Source: Isoetes taiwanensis (Eukaryota > Streptophyta > Lycopodiopsida > Isoetales > Isoetaceae). Taken from it: a DNA stretch of 64,000 nt. Shown here one piece after another: positions 1 through 18,760 of this stretch. The DNA lies in NCBI GenBank assembly GCA_021234155.1, contig JAJEKV010000004.1:26145831-26209830 (forward strand), written 5' to 3'. Both the position numbers and the translations under genes were made by a program. Below the pieces are notes generated by a model. It was not told where the DNA came from. It worked only from the letters and a program-made list of their open reading frames with translations, and made no database searches. Every line of letters begins with the position of its first letter. The first letter of the stretch is position 1.

Positions 1-6748
<6,748 letters not shown>

Positions 6749-8333
6749 TGCAAGTATTGCCTCCACTGCTCGGGTACATGTAAGGTGTCGGATTGGATGA
6801 AATAAAGGATGAAGAGCATCTCATTCTTTAAAATCTTTATATATTACCCAGTGTCCCGAAATTCAGATGCTTAGAATATATCAATAATATTAGCCACAAG
6901 AGCAGTTTCCTTCTTTGAAGTGATGTATTCCAACTGCCATCAAATTATATTGGTATAATATATGGTTACAAACACTCAATAGGTTTTCAAAGCCTTACTT
7001 TATTGATTGCAATATCTTATCTTAAAAAGCTAAATGTTTTGACAACTTTCTACTAACACCCGCCAATCCGCAGAGGTTGTCCTGTACAGATTGCAACATG
7101 CTCGTAGTTGTATACCTTTCATTGCCAGACAACCCATCTCGCATGAGGTATATTATGCTCTACCACTAACGTCTTTTATCTCCTGCTAATGCATACTGAA
7201 AGTTGTTCATCATATACTACCCAATATTCTAAATATAATTAGTGTTCCGGAAATCTTTCTACAAATATAATGAAGCATCAGAAAATTCTATTTTACGGCT
7301 TCCTGTACTTCTCATGGAAAATCTTAGGCCTATCTATTGAAGAAGTTATCCAGGTCTTCTTGTTGACAGAGAAGTGCCATGAGCTTGTCAACTCTGTATC
7401 CACAATCTCTACATTTTGGAAGGTTCTTGGTGTCGTTTAGGAAGAGGTATTCCTGACCTTCCACAATGATCAGGGATAGGCTTGTGATGCCCATCCCTAT
7501 CGGAGCAGCTACCCAAGGTGCCCGCTGATCTGCTTCAAAGTGCACAATCTCTTCCTCTGCACAATTTTGGATATCATAAACAAGTAATAAATCCTCTAGT
7601 GATCTTATTGCAACAAACTTCAGGTGATTTGAGCTGGCTAGGTCAACATATGGGGGTTCAACTTTTACTCCCAGAGTGCGCCAATGGTGTGTTCAAAATT
7701 TTGAGCCGGCTATCTGTGCACTTCGTGAGTATTTCAATTCCTTTGGGGGTCAAGACGAGATCAAAACTAAAATCTCAGAGTATATTTTTGCTCTATGTGT
7801 TGTGCTAAGCCTAGATTGCTTGCCACTTTATAAGTTTTTATTATCAATTGTCTAGAATCTGGCCAACTACTCTCGGAGTGTGCCACAAGAAACATAGATG
7901 AAATCAATAAACATTTCATTCCATTCATTTCCCTCCGTCCCTAATACTATTCATTTCGTTTCTCTTTCTCTCTCGTCGATCAAATCAAAACTCATGCTGT
8001 AGGGTAGAGATCGCATCCAATAGTCCGGGCTTATGACTTCAATTGGTAGACCTTAATAGCTTAAAGCATCTTCATGCACATTTGTTAAACAACTATCGAA
8101 ATGAAAAGGAGCAAGTAAATCCCAAAGTATATGTTAGCATGTCTATCCATGAAAACAATATTATATACATTACCAAGTGCCTCAACTTAGTATGGAAGCA
8201 AGGAAGATACAGCTACAGCAGTGCAGATGCCAAGTGAGAGCTCAAAACAAGACCCCTAATAACACGGTATGCATAATGGTTATTGCAGCTATGCATAATC
8301 ATCGTTTAATATCATTCTCAACAAGAAGAGTCT
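6749..8333. other. Gene-poor spacer, nothing recognised
   Basis: AT-rich DNA without a convincing gene. A 72-codon minus-strand open frame at 7330-7545 contains the pair CRDCG and reads like a piece of a protein, but it has no start context or splice partners I can support. No RNA gene or transposon ends were seen. Confidence 0.6.
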
Positions 8334-8404
8334 GAAAGCCGAGTTCAATAACAAAGCGTTATTATAGGTGAAAGCCGAGTTCAATAACAAAGCGTTATTA
8401 TAGG
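8334..8404. repeat. Tandem duplication of a 36-bp unit
   Basis: Two almost identical copies (8334-8369 and 8370-8404) each hold a small hairpin, AATAAC-aaagc-GTTATT. Confidence 0.9.
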
Positions 8405-10071
8405 AGAATCCTTAGTGAAATCTACCAGTTAAAATGAGATATTATTTTAATAAGCTCATTCACTTTGGATGTCAACGAACGAGTATATTAATATAATGCA
8501 TTGATGCAACGGCATTATACTAATTGATAACTCAAAATCGGGTCTTAAGGGAGCAATATCTTTTATATAAGGATCCAACCTACCCCAATTACAGATGTTC
8601 CTTTTCTTATGTAGTATATAATATTAGATATTGATTTTTATTATGCATGTTTCATTCTTTTAAAGGGGAAAAAAATATTATCCCGCATAAAGTGCCAATC
8701 CTGTGGTGCCTTTTGGAGTGTATAGTAGGCCATGTTTTCTAGTTTATGAAATCTAAATTAAACAAAAAGGAAAACATGCACAGGATATCTAGAAAGGACA
8801 TGATAAAATTATCTTGGAGCCACACATTTCCTATGATCCTTCAAATTGCTTTCAGGGCCCGAGAGTCCGGACTTTGCCATTTCCATGTTATTGACTGCAT
8901 TGTCATTAAAGATGAGTGAGTGGAGACACACTTGCAATATATTCACAGTTTTGTAACCGAGGCAAGTGTTTAGATTTCGAAATCTTTTCACTCTTTACAA
9001 CTACATTGATTGCCTTAAAAGAATAAAAAATCTCTTTATGGGTTTGAGGGAGATATCATCTACCCCACACAAACAAGCAACAAAGACCCCACACTCTAGA
9101 GCAAGATGCATAAACCAACTACTCTTTACATGCTAATCAACTAAAAGTAAGCCTGAGAAATGAAGCTGGTAAAGCAATATTCATAATGAAACTGGAAAGA
9201 CGTGCACTTTGGGCGAAAAAATTGGTTAAAAATGTCAAATTGTAGGCTCTACATTCTAGATCGACGCTCGATATCCAAAGCACTGGCACCAAAGCCAAGG
9301 GACTAAATGTCACATACTACCGACCATTTCTTAAGGAGAGATTATATTAATGGTATACACTATTGAAGAGTCTTGTGTAAGGATCAAGAAAAATATATTC
9401 AATTGGTAATATTATTGCTCATGTTCCCACAACACATTCCATGCTCCAAGCAACATAAAACCTGTGTCTTGGAGTCAACATATAGCATCAAGCATCATAT
9501 GGCATGCCCATATAGATATGTAGTCCAAGACACTGTGCAACATGACATGTTTGGTATTAGCATAAGAGATGCTTGATTACACGTGACCCCTAGGGCGATG
9601 AAGATGGGTTGCAGTTGTACGATAGATTCTTACAGCTTCTTAGGCGAGCAAAGGAATGGCACTGTGTGATGATGTAGAATTGCGCGCGGTAATGAGCCCC
9701 CATGGGATCCACAATATAGAATACAAGATCCTCTTGCTTTTTCTTGCATGGAAGACAAAGGGCAAGCAAATCTAGAGGCACCCACTATGGGCCGGCCACG
9801 TAGGATGCGACGTGGAACTGAATCTAATAACTTTGAGGAGCAACATAAGACATATGAGACCTTTCAAGGTCGAGTTTTTCTAAAGCAAGATCAGGCATCA
9901 ATGGTCCAAACATAACATCGACAGAAGACCTTCCAAAGGGTCCACAGATGTCTATACAATCCTATTGCTTCCGAAGAAATAGTCACAAGAGTTGTCGGGA
10001 CGCGAGCTGTCGTTGATTCGGCAACAACAAGATTACATAAGAACATCGCATTGATATTAACAACTTAACCT
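8405..10071. other. Gene-poor spacer, nothing recognised
   Basis: AT-rich sequence with only short chance open frames on both strands. No domain, splice signals in register, tRNA or transposon terminus was recognised. Confidence 0.6.
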
Positions 10072-10636
10072 ACATCAAGATTACACAATGTTTAAGCACC
10101 ACATAAGAATATGTTTTGATATTAACATCTTAACCTACTGAACTTATTCCAAAGTGTTTGCAAAATATATAACCCATTTTGGAAAGACATATTTTTATTT
10201 TTATTTTCCAATTGTTTGCAAATATATAAACCAATTTTTTTTCAAACTATCTTGTTCCAGTTTTTTTGAGAAACAAAAAGGTCGATATAACAGGCCATCC
10301 ACGAAAAGACATTATGAGAAAAACAAAAAAAAAATTGCATGTTCACATTTTAGGGTACATCAAGATTACACAATGTTTAAGCACCACATGCTTTGATATT
10401 AATATCTTAACCTACTAGACTTATTCCAAGGTGTATAACCCTTTTTGGAAAGACATATTTTTACTTTTATTTTCCAATTGTTTGCAAATATATGTGAGCC
10501 AATTTTTTAGCAAACTATTTTGTTCCAGTTTTTTAGAGAAACAAAAAGGTCGATATAATAGACCATCTAGGAAAAGAACATTACGAGAGAAACAAAGAAA
10601 AATTGCATGTCGAGCATCCATGTTAACATTTTAGGG
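10072..10636. repeat. Tandem duplication of a 285-bp AT-rich unit
   Basis: The copies begin at ACATCAAGATTACACAATG, at 10072 and again at 10357, and stay alignable to about 10636 with small indels (for example TTTTGGAAAGACATATTTTT in both). They encode no plausible protein. The duplication lies just downstream of the 3' end of the minus-strand SPEAR-like gene. Confidence 0.85.
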
Positions 10637-10866
10637 TTCATGAATTAAAAAAAACTCGAGCTTGACTGCTTTCGAGGATGGATATAATATGCATAAGATT
10701 TAAGTTTCCGATTACATATAGGATCAACCAGAAATCAAAAGAGTGAACCAATCCATGTCCTCATATATATATAGCTCCATGCTTGGATCAAACAGGTTTT
10801 TTTGTTGAGGAATCTGAACAAACAAGGATATTGATTTCTCCTTGAATTTGGATCAATGCAGCAGTT

Positions 10867-13485
10867 CTACAGACCCAATTTAAGGTTTAGGTCGAGAGCT
10901 GGAGCTGTGGATTTGATTTGTGGAACAAAGGGCTGATCCGGCGAGCTATGGCTATGGTGATCTTCAACGGGTTTTGAAGAAGGAAGAAAGGGTTGTGGGT
11001 ATGCCGGATTTCCATAGCCGAGCGAGATTTGACTACATTCTTCAACGTCGGTTACAGTTTCCTGAGTAAAAGAACAAGATCGAGACGTTAGATTTGCTCT
11101 AAATACTGCCCTTCCATGCAAGAAAACAGGGCCGCCGCTGCAGCACCAAAGCAAAAAAACGTTGAACAAATCAAGAAGGGGCAGCTCCGATTTCCAAATC
11201 CGCAAACGGACGCAGCATTAACAGAATGAATCCCTCCCACCCATTTGGAATCAAGTATCCATTTTAGTCCAAGCTCAAGCCATTACAGCCGGATTAAAAA
11301 ACCCAATCACAGAAATTTAAAAACGGAGAGAAAACCCCTGCTTCAGATAGATTAATCCGGTAAGAAGGATCCATGGATCTGCTGAAGAATTGAAAAAAAC
11401 CAAAAACAAATAAAGTGGCAGATGGGCAAAGCAAAGGATATTCAAAACCAGGAAACAAAGGTTTTTTAGTGGGTTATAAAGCTCCGGGGATCTTCGGAAT
11501 GGTTAAAAGTTGCAGCGGCGGATTAAAAAAAAAAACTGGTAAAATTTTGGATCAGACTGTCAATTCAGGCGGATTTGGATCAGAAGTGGTGGGCCTGATG
11601 CAACCCACAAACCCAACAAACGGGCTGATCGGGTCAAGCAAGCAAAAATGCGAAGAACCAAAGCAGAAATTTCTCCTTACCTGCAGAGAAACAGAATTAT
11701 GATTGCTTGATCCACCCTTTCGGACCTCCCGGGGGCTAAATTCTTCGCTGCTATCATTAAATTCTCCTTCCGAGTTGGTGCATAATCTCAAGGATAAGAA
11801 ATCGCCGGAACTGGCTATGGTGGATTTTAGCTTCTTGGGCACAAAACTGGAGGCGCTAGAATGGCTGGAATCATTTGGGTTTGATTCAATCGATCCTTTT
11901 ACGCAAGAGGTCTCGTCATAGAATTGAATCGTTTCCGATTTGGGCATATCTGGGCAGCTAGAAATCGATCCGCCGGGGCTAGTTTTGGAGGATTTAAGCG
12001 CACATCTGCAGCAAGGAGGTGCAAATAATCAGACCAGATCATGCTAGAAACAGGCTAAGTGATAAAAATCAATCTAATAAAACAAAAATCGGAACGAATG
12101 ATGCTAGAAACAAGGAAAACGAACCCATAATCTAAAAACAGTGGAGAACAGGGTAAAAAGCCAAGTCCGGCACAGGGCTGATCCAAAAAAATGAGACAAA
12201 AAATTTCTACCTGACACTTCCTGTTGTGTAGTGAGCCCCTTTATCAGAAGATTGAATAATTGAATCCTTGGTCATATTGTTCAAATCCACAGCGATGGAT
12301 TGTTGCCGGAGCAGAGCCGGATTTTCCTGTAGAGCCAGCCATGGCCGCTTCCTTGCAGAAGCCTGATTCAAAAATCAAACGAAAAATCTCATCAGAAAAC
12401 CGGGCTAAAAATGCTTCTCATCCATTCCGGCATCACGGATTCAATCCCTTTTACCTTGTCTACAGATGACCAGAGCTGATTATCTGTGTAGTTTTGGAAA
12501 GAAGAGAGCTCCTTTGGCCTGTCGCCAATTGCTGGAATGTTCATCTGTAACGAAAATCGCCATAGCCAAAAGCTTAAAAACGCAATTCTTCAAACAAAAA
12601 AATCGCAGAGAATTGGGCGGGATCAGAACTAACCAACGACAATTCCATGCAATCTCTTTTTAATCGTCGACCTGGAGAAGAATCAAAAAGCTCAACTCCG
12701 GCGACGGGGAGATGGATAGCCGGATCAAACACCTGTTTCAGCTCATTTTGCAATGCCGGATTTAAGAGACCTTCGAGACCTTTTAGCCTTACAGTCTCTT
12801 CTGACTTCTGACAAGGAAATCTTGCATAAGGTCCGCCCCGATCAATGGCAGCACCGCTGAGAATGTTTTTTGAATCCGGCAAGCAAAACCCATATCCATT
12901 TTTTTGCTTTGAGTACAAATCTGCAACAGACCGAGCTTGGGCGATGGCGTCGGAATCAGGCCTGGGCTTGGGTGCCCAGATAAAAGGAGTATGGTCGTAT
13001 TCGGAAGAAATGGAAGGATTAATCTTCTCAGAAGGAGAAGGGGAATGGATTGATCCGGCATTGTGCTGCCGGTTTAGGAACTGAAATGCGGCTGCGGTTT
13101 TGGAAGGATTTGCGAGCAAATGGGGCATGGAGATCCCGGTTTGCTCTGTAAAAAAGCAACCCACAAGTCCGTTTACGTTTGCGGAGGAGAAGCTATGGCT
13201 ATGGTGGCCGCCGGAGTAATGCAGGGCGATGGCGGCCTCCTGTTTGCTCTGTTCTTGGAGTCTGAGTTTTTCGAGCTGGGCTACGCCCAGGCCTCTCTGG
13301 GGCTGCTTCTTTTGGCCATTTTTGCCCTTTCTCGATCGGCCCCGCCCCGGTTCCGGCGGTCTTTGAACTGTTTGATCCTTCAAAATTCTCGATCCTCCAT
13401 CTCCAGCTTGAAAATGGGGCAGATTCATCAGCACCTTTTCGCCCTTGCTTGATACGTCGGAACTCCGCACAATCAAGGTCGCCAT
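10867..13485 (-). CDS. SPEAR/SPOROCYTELESS-like EAR-motif transcriptional repressor, five exons
   Basis: My gene model on the minus strand joins exons 13485-12634, 12544-12455, 12362-12211, 12005-11681 and 11061-10867. All junctions are GT-AG and keep frame, giving about 537 residues. Residues 64-79 read RGLGVAQLEKLRLQEQ behind a Lys/Arg-rich stretch. This is the signature helix of the SPL/NZZ, TIE and SPEAR family. Exon 3 carries KRPWLALQENPAL, also typical of the family. The protein ends in LDLNLKLGL, a C-terminal EAR motif that recruits TOPLESS-type co-repressors. Known members bind CIN-type TCP factors in the nucleus and repress them in leaf and sporogenous-cell development. That role here is by family analogy. 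The start has good context (AGCAATGGCG). No internal stop or frameshift was seen, so the gene looks functional. It is longer than most angiosperm members. Confidence 0.86.
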
Positions 13486-13571
13486 TGCTTCCTGCCTAAT
13501 CCTTCCTACAAATGCTTCAAATCGCCGGATTAATCATCCTCACATCTTTTTCCAATCCCCAGGATTGAATC

Positions 13572-13653
13572 CCTTTCAAAATCCGCTTAAAATGCTTCAA
13601 AATCTGCTCCAAATCCTTCAAAATCTGCTCCAAATGCTTCAAAATCTGCCCCA
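13572..13653. repeat. 21-bp minisatellite in the 5' region of the SPEAR-like gene
   Basis: About three copies of a 21-bp unit (consensus SCTTCAAAATCTGCTCCAAAT) follow a more diverged copy. They lie 90-170 bp upstream of the start codon, probably in the 5' leader or promoter. Confidence 0.8.
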
Positions 13654-14815
13654 AACCTCTGTCTCCGAAACCCAATCTATAACAGAGGATTAAACGCCCA
13701 AATCATCTGATTCCCCTGCCCAATCTCCACCCAAAGAACTTGCGTAATGTACAACATAGTCTAATGCATCTGGCAAGAACAGCTGAATCATTTATCATGC
13801 TCGAAAAAATGGATTAAACGGCACACATCCGAGCTTTCTTTTCAATGCCGGAAGAAATGGGCGCATGGATTGAAGGGTGCTACATAGCCGGCATGGCCGA
13901 TCCGGCGATGAAAATCTAGAAGCAGAACTAAAAAAAGAGAAGGAAAATCAAGCGAGGGCTTCGGAAGCGGAGGGCTTAGAAAGACAGAGAAAGACAAAAG
14001 CAAGGCAACAAATAAGAATAATATCCTTGGCTGCCTCCCTTAAAGCCGGATCTTAACAGCTTCTTCTTCTTAATCCGCCATTAATCCACTCGTTAATCCA
14101 CTCGCAGATCCCCACCGCACTCCGGCGGCTTCATTTCTGCGGATTAAACCTGAGCTTTTTTTGCATCAAATCCTGGATCTGGGCGGGCAATTAATGGCGG
14201 GCAGATCCCAACAAGATGGGCATTCTTCATCAATACGCCTGACCGATCACACGTTCGTTAAGTCGGATCAATGTGCTGCAGCGGCAGAGCCGTGCTAGTG
14301 CCGTAGAAAAAATAAAACTCTGTGGGTCGCGTTAACCGAGGTTAACGTTTGATTAACCTTTGATTTAAAGAAGGATTAAAAGATGATTAACGAATTTCTT
14401 GATCATGCTTAACGCAGATTCCAGTTGACCCCGACCCGGATCTTGAGTTATACTGCGTTATTATTACAAGCATGTTTGTTCCTCACACATTTAACACGTG
14501 GCAAGATTTCCACGTGTCGGCTCCCCACTCGTCCCATTTCCAACGTACTCCATTCTGCCTTTACGTGATATGTGTGAAAGAGATTGCCATCATTACATTC
14601 TCTAAACCCTCCGGCTCCGATTCCTTCCTCCTGCCTTGGAGTCCATAGCAGCCGTCCGTTTGTTTTCGTTTCATTTTGTGTGATTTGAATCGCACAAGTT
14701 TTTTTCACGTGCTATTTGCCAACCATTAATATGAATGCATCGATGGCACTTAACAATTTTTCTATTCACGTTTTTTCTTCGTATACGGTTTTATTTACGA
14801 TGGTTTTTTCTACGC
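13654..14815 (-). promoter_or_regulatory. Presumed promoter/5' leader region of the SPEAR-like gene
   Basis: This is assigned by position only. The stretch is rich in GGATTAA/TTAATCC and GATTAAC words and in CT-rich patches on the gene's coding strand. I saw no TATA box I would defend. No other gene was recognised in it. Confidence 0.35.
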
Positions 14816-15104
14816 CCGATTTGGGTTGGGCTCCAATGGAAACCTCCCCAACTTTCCCTGGAAACCTCCCCAACTTTCCCTGGAAACCTCCCCACCTTTC
14901 CCGGAAACCTCCCCAACTTTCCCCTGAAACCTCCCCCACCTTTCCTGAAACCTCCCAGACTTTCCACTCTCGAAACCTCCCAACTTTCTCCATATTAAAG
15001 CGACCTCCCCCCTTTTTCTTGGATGACCTTGGGAGGTTTCCAATTAAGAAAACAGGGGAGGTTTCCAGGGAAAGGTGGGGAGGTTTCCAAAAAAAAAAAA
15101 GCTC

Positions 15105-15262
15105 TCTAAATTTGCACGAAGACCAAGACTAGCGCCCGCATCATCTGGCCCGTGCATCTCTTCGTCGTTAACAGCAACGATCTCGGCCACCGTGCATCTC
15201 GATTTCAAAGCCGTCGCGTTGCGAGTTAGTCCATCGGTGGTTGCCAACATTAATGACTCTTT
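15105..15262 (+). pseudogene. GC-rich gene-like fragment between inverted motif arrays
   Basis: A short GC-rich stretch reads as protein in one frame (HLDFKAVALRVSPSVVANIN among the residues). It lies exactly between GGAGGTTTCC arrays. It may be a host exon captured by the surrounding element. The source gene is not recognised. Confidence 0.25.
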
Positions 15263-17159
15263 TTTTTTTTTTTTTAAATATTTTATGGAAACCTCCCCAA
15301 CTTTCCAAAGAAACTAGGGGAGGTTTCCACAAAATGTCTATAAAATTTCAAAGTTGAGCAAATTGTCTATTTGAGTTGTAGATGTCTCCTCATCTTCAAA
15401 CTAAATTCAAATACTAGAACATGAGAACATCTTTAACTATTATTTGCTCCACTAGTAACTTTAACTAGTGTGCCGCTCTATTCTATTCTATTCTACAAGA
15501 CAAAATAATCTAGGCCTTGTATGCTAACGTTACCTTCAATAGCATACGATGGTTAATTGCATATAGGACGTTGAACATTGCTTGTATTGCTTAGATGGGA
15601 ACATTGCTTGTATTGTGGCTAAGTCTTGATCTAATTTGTTGGATCCCATAATTGTTGTAATTGTTGTAAACTTTTGACAGCAACAAACAAAGTAAAGGAA
15701 AATAAAATCAACTATGTTAAATCTTAAGGGATGTACCAACAAGCTGTTATAGATAATAACATAAATTGGTGGGGCTTCCTCACCATTGTCTTTGTACTTT
15801 GCAAGCCAACAAGCGTAATCAAGTTTTACGATACCAAATTACGTTAGGTTATGCAAATACTCAAGGGAACTTCAAATGATCATTTTATATTTCTATTTAA
15901 TCTTATATTCTCCTTGTTTCACGATTATAGCATAGTAGAGAGAGAGACAAATACTTGGATATCACAAGTATTAACATTTCATTTCGGAGATCATGTTTAA
16001 TCACAACATAAAAAAGATCGATGACATATTGCCATGCATGCTTCATTCGTCCGATACCACTTGACAACCATAATCGAATATGGCAAAGAGAAAGGAAGGA
16101 AGTCTGAATTTGTCCCCGCAACATCGCATTCACGCCAACAAGAGCACCTGTCTACTATGTTGTCTCATCTTTTATGTGAACTCACGAAAAGCAAAGCAAA
16201 TCCACACCGCCTAATTGGACATGTTTTTGGCCGCAATATCATATCAATCCTTGAAAACAATTGTGCCAAGCACAAGTGAATGAAGCGATAAGCCTTGACA
16301 TTGGTTGAGTTGAGAAACAAAAAAGATATTATCTTTCAAAGAATTCCAATTCATGACCATGAAAATGGCCGGTGGACCTCAAGATGAATTTGATTCCTTC
16401 CGGTCCTACATAAAGCCATCGACAATGATTGGTAAGTTGAAGATTGGATGCAAAATTATCTATTGTTGCTCCTATAATGTCCGCATAACATGTGGACCTA
16501 TTAACATGAATGCCACGGTCTTTACAAGCAGCCATAAGATCTCTTTCTTACCGGATCAAATCGTAAGAAGATTGCAAGCCTCTACAAAATTAGCCATCCC
16601 CGAATGACCCAAAATACCATTACATATGAAAGAATCGTTAGGATAAGATTTTCGATCAATCCACATAAATAAAAAATCAAGAACGTAAATGCATTTGCCA
16701 AGGCAAGCAAGGCAATCATCTTCCAATCTTACACCAATCCGGATGCAATTGCACCACCGCACCCATTATAAACCCAAGATTTATGTATGCATATACCACC
16801 CCAATCAACCAATCAAGTTGTCCGAGTCTTCAAAAGACATTCGGCATCTTGCTTGCAATGTGCCCAAGGCCCAAAACCCAAAGCTGATCCGAACACGAAA
16901 AATGGAGGAAGCAAGGAAAAAACCCAAAAGCAAAATGATGGAATATTGCTACAAGAAAATGGAACCGACCAACTCGAAGAGCAAGAAGATCGGGCCAGGT
17001 GATCCGATCAAATAAATATATGTAACGAATTTTATCAGGGCTTGGAACACTTTCGGAAATAACTAGCAAACATATAGATCGGACCACAAAGACGCTAGGT
17101 CTAATTATACAAGACACAGAGACGCTTGATCCTCTGCTTTCCACAAAATATTATACAAG

Positions 17160-17590
17160 ACACAACAATATGGCGAGATCCACAAAAAATCCTTCCCTCT
17201 TTGGATTCAAAGGTTTGATCGGCACAAAATCAGGCCATGGTGTAAACTATCCGCATCCCAAGAGAAGAAACAAACAACCGATTCTATGGTATCTGCGTGG
17301 GGCTACTCGGACGATTTTTCGGTGTCCTGGTTCGGAGGAAACCCCAAAGAATCGGGCGAAGCTTGCGGATGGTATTTGGATTCCCCCTCGACTTTCTAAG
17401 TGTAACCTCGACAAAAGCTTCGATCCTAAGGATCCATCCGAAAGAAACAAATAACAATAGAGAAAATCGCTTCAAATTCGCCCGATCGTATGGCTCCTCC
17501 TCCAAATTAGGTTCAAGAATGCCCGAAAAGAAACATGCAACAGAAATAGAATGCATACGAAAAAAGAGAAAAGAAGGAAAGAATTAATTC
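17160..17590. pseudogene. Gene-like open frames inside the GGAAACCTCCC element
   Basis: Both strands stay open for 90-96 codons here, and composition rises relative to the flanks. The plus strand reads MARSTKNPSLFGFKG onward (17170-17454). No domain is recognised. It may be another captured fragment, or chance. Confidence 0.2.
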
Positions 17591-17970
17591 TAGACGCCAC
17601 ATTAATTTTAGGCTATTATGAATGGCAATTATGGCATATCAAAAAATATCATAAAATAATAATAGATCCGAAACCTCCCAAGTTAGCGAGTTGGAAACCT
17701 CCCAAGGCTTTACAAGAAAGGGGAGGTTTCAAGTAAGAAAAATTTGGGAGGTTTCCATTTCGGGACCCTAACCAAATTGGAGTATATAATTTGAACGTTA
17801 CCGCCGTGCATACAAACATCCGTATGCACTCCATCCTATTTACTACAACCCGCTTTCTAGATGCTTACCTTAGTTAGTAGTTGTCTCGTACAAGTGTATG
17901 GCACTATATATAGAATTCAACATACTTATACATACCCTCAACACGCCATCTCCATCTCCTTAATTACATT

Positions 17971-17980
17971 GTTGAATAAG
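17971..17980. repeat. Left target-site duplication GTTGAATAAG
   Basis: This 10-bp word is repeated exactly, in the same orientation, at 20005-20014. The two copies bracket the MULE-like element. Duplications of 9 to about 11 bp are characteristic of Mutator-like transposition. Confidence 0.8.
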
Positions 17981-18125
17981 GAACAAAATATTTTTACCCT
18001 GTTATTGTGATTCCATCGCAAAAATTCCATCCCGCTGAATCACCGGTAGGAGACCAATTATCGTACCCGAGCCCCCGTTATCCCAGACGGCGAGGTCGTC
18101 TTCAGTCATTTATACCTTCCGTGAA

Positions 18126-18500
18126 TCACAACCGCTATTCCGCCAGATGGAATCACCAATTCTGATTCTTGAGATGGAATCATCGCTCATGTATTCCACC
18201 GGGCGAATCACAACCATATTATTTATTCCGCGAGGCGGAATCACAATCGTGTTACTCAGCCACGGAATCACAACCATGCTATTCCGCCGGATGGAATCAC
18301 GAGCGTCGATTCGTGAGATGGAATCACCACTTACGTATCCTGCCAGACAGAATCACAACATTGCTATTCCGCCAGATGGAATCACAACCATGCGATTCTG
18401 CCCGGTGGAATCACACCCATGCAATTCTGCCCGGTGGAATCACTCCTCCGTGATTCCACCAGATGAAATCACTCCTCGCGTGATTCCATGAGATGGAATC
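18126..18500. repeat. Array of GATTCC...GGAATC inverted-repeat units
   Basis: Repeated palindromic units such as ATTCCGCCAGATGGAATCAC are separated by short variable spacers (AACCATGC and similar). Paired changes occur in some copies, for example GATTCCACCAGATGAAATC. The array belongs to the MULE-like element's subterminal region and is a candidate transposase-binding array. Confidence 0.9.
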
Positions 18501-18624
18501 ACTCCTCGGGTTAAGCGAGCTTTAAGTGAAGCCTATGTTTACTTGAAGATCATGAATGAAATTAACACTGAACCATTGGAAATACACAAGCTCGGCCACT
18601 CCATTTTGTCTGTGTTGTGTATGT

Positions 18625-18760
18625 CCAGTGTTATTCTCTAAACTGCCTGGAATTTTTCTGGTTGGGGATTTGAATCCCTTGTGTTACAGATGTCGGTGTT
18701 ATGCTCTAAAGCGCACGGAATTTTTCGGTTGGGGATTTGAACCCCTTGCCAATATCGGCA
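18625..18760 (-). repeat. Duplicated unit with a tRNA-type B box inside the MULE-like element
   Basis: Two copies of a unit containing GGTTGGGGATTTGAAYCCCTT occur at about 18658 and 18726. On the minus strand this gives GGTTCAAATCCCC, which fits a tRNA T-arm or B box. The sequence upstream on that strand (18735-18800) could be a decayed tRNA-derived SINE, but no good A box was found. Confidence 0.35.

Larger units (their letters stand above)
14819..17776. mobile_element. Putative non-autonomous DNA transposon with GGAAACCTCCC subterminal arrays
   Basis: The left side carries seven copies of GGAAACCTCCC spaced about 22 bp (14838-14985), then inverted copies at 15031, 15056 and 15077, and one more of each near 15287 and 15310. 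The right side carries direct copies at 17669 and 17691 and inverted copies at 17721 and 17746. The outermost ends resemble each other in inverted orientation: TTTGGGTTGGGCTCC..AATGG on the left against TTTGGTTAGGGTCCC..AATGG on the right. Arrays of short palindromic words at both ends are typical of DNA transposons such as MULE and CACTA. The interior has only short unrecognised open frames. I could not find a target-site duplication, so the boundaries are approximate. Confidence 0.5.

Noticed and set aside
7330-7545. A small zinc-binding protein (CRDCG)
   Set aside because: A single pair of cysteines and no start or splice evidence. Too weak to call a gene.
11415-11702. Plus-strand 95-codon open frame
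   Set aside because: It lies in intron 4 and over exon 4 of the minus-strand SPEAR-like gene and is a shadow.
13120-13452. Plus-strand 110-codon open frame
   Set aside because: It is antisense to exon 1 of the SPEAR-like gene, whose conserved motif decides the strand.
14766-15043. Glycine/valine-rich minus-strand protein with GEVSG repeats
   Set aside because: Generated by translation of the GGAAACCTCCC array.
15900-16760. Protein fragments inside the GGAAACCTCCC element
   Set aside because: Open frames occur on both strands with no domain, and neither strand is preferred.
18126-18500. CRISPR-like array
   Set aside because: The repeats are short degenerate palindromes with variable spacing inside a plant transposon. 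There are no uniform repeats, leader or cas genes.
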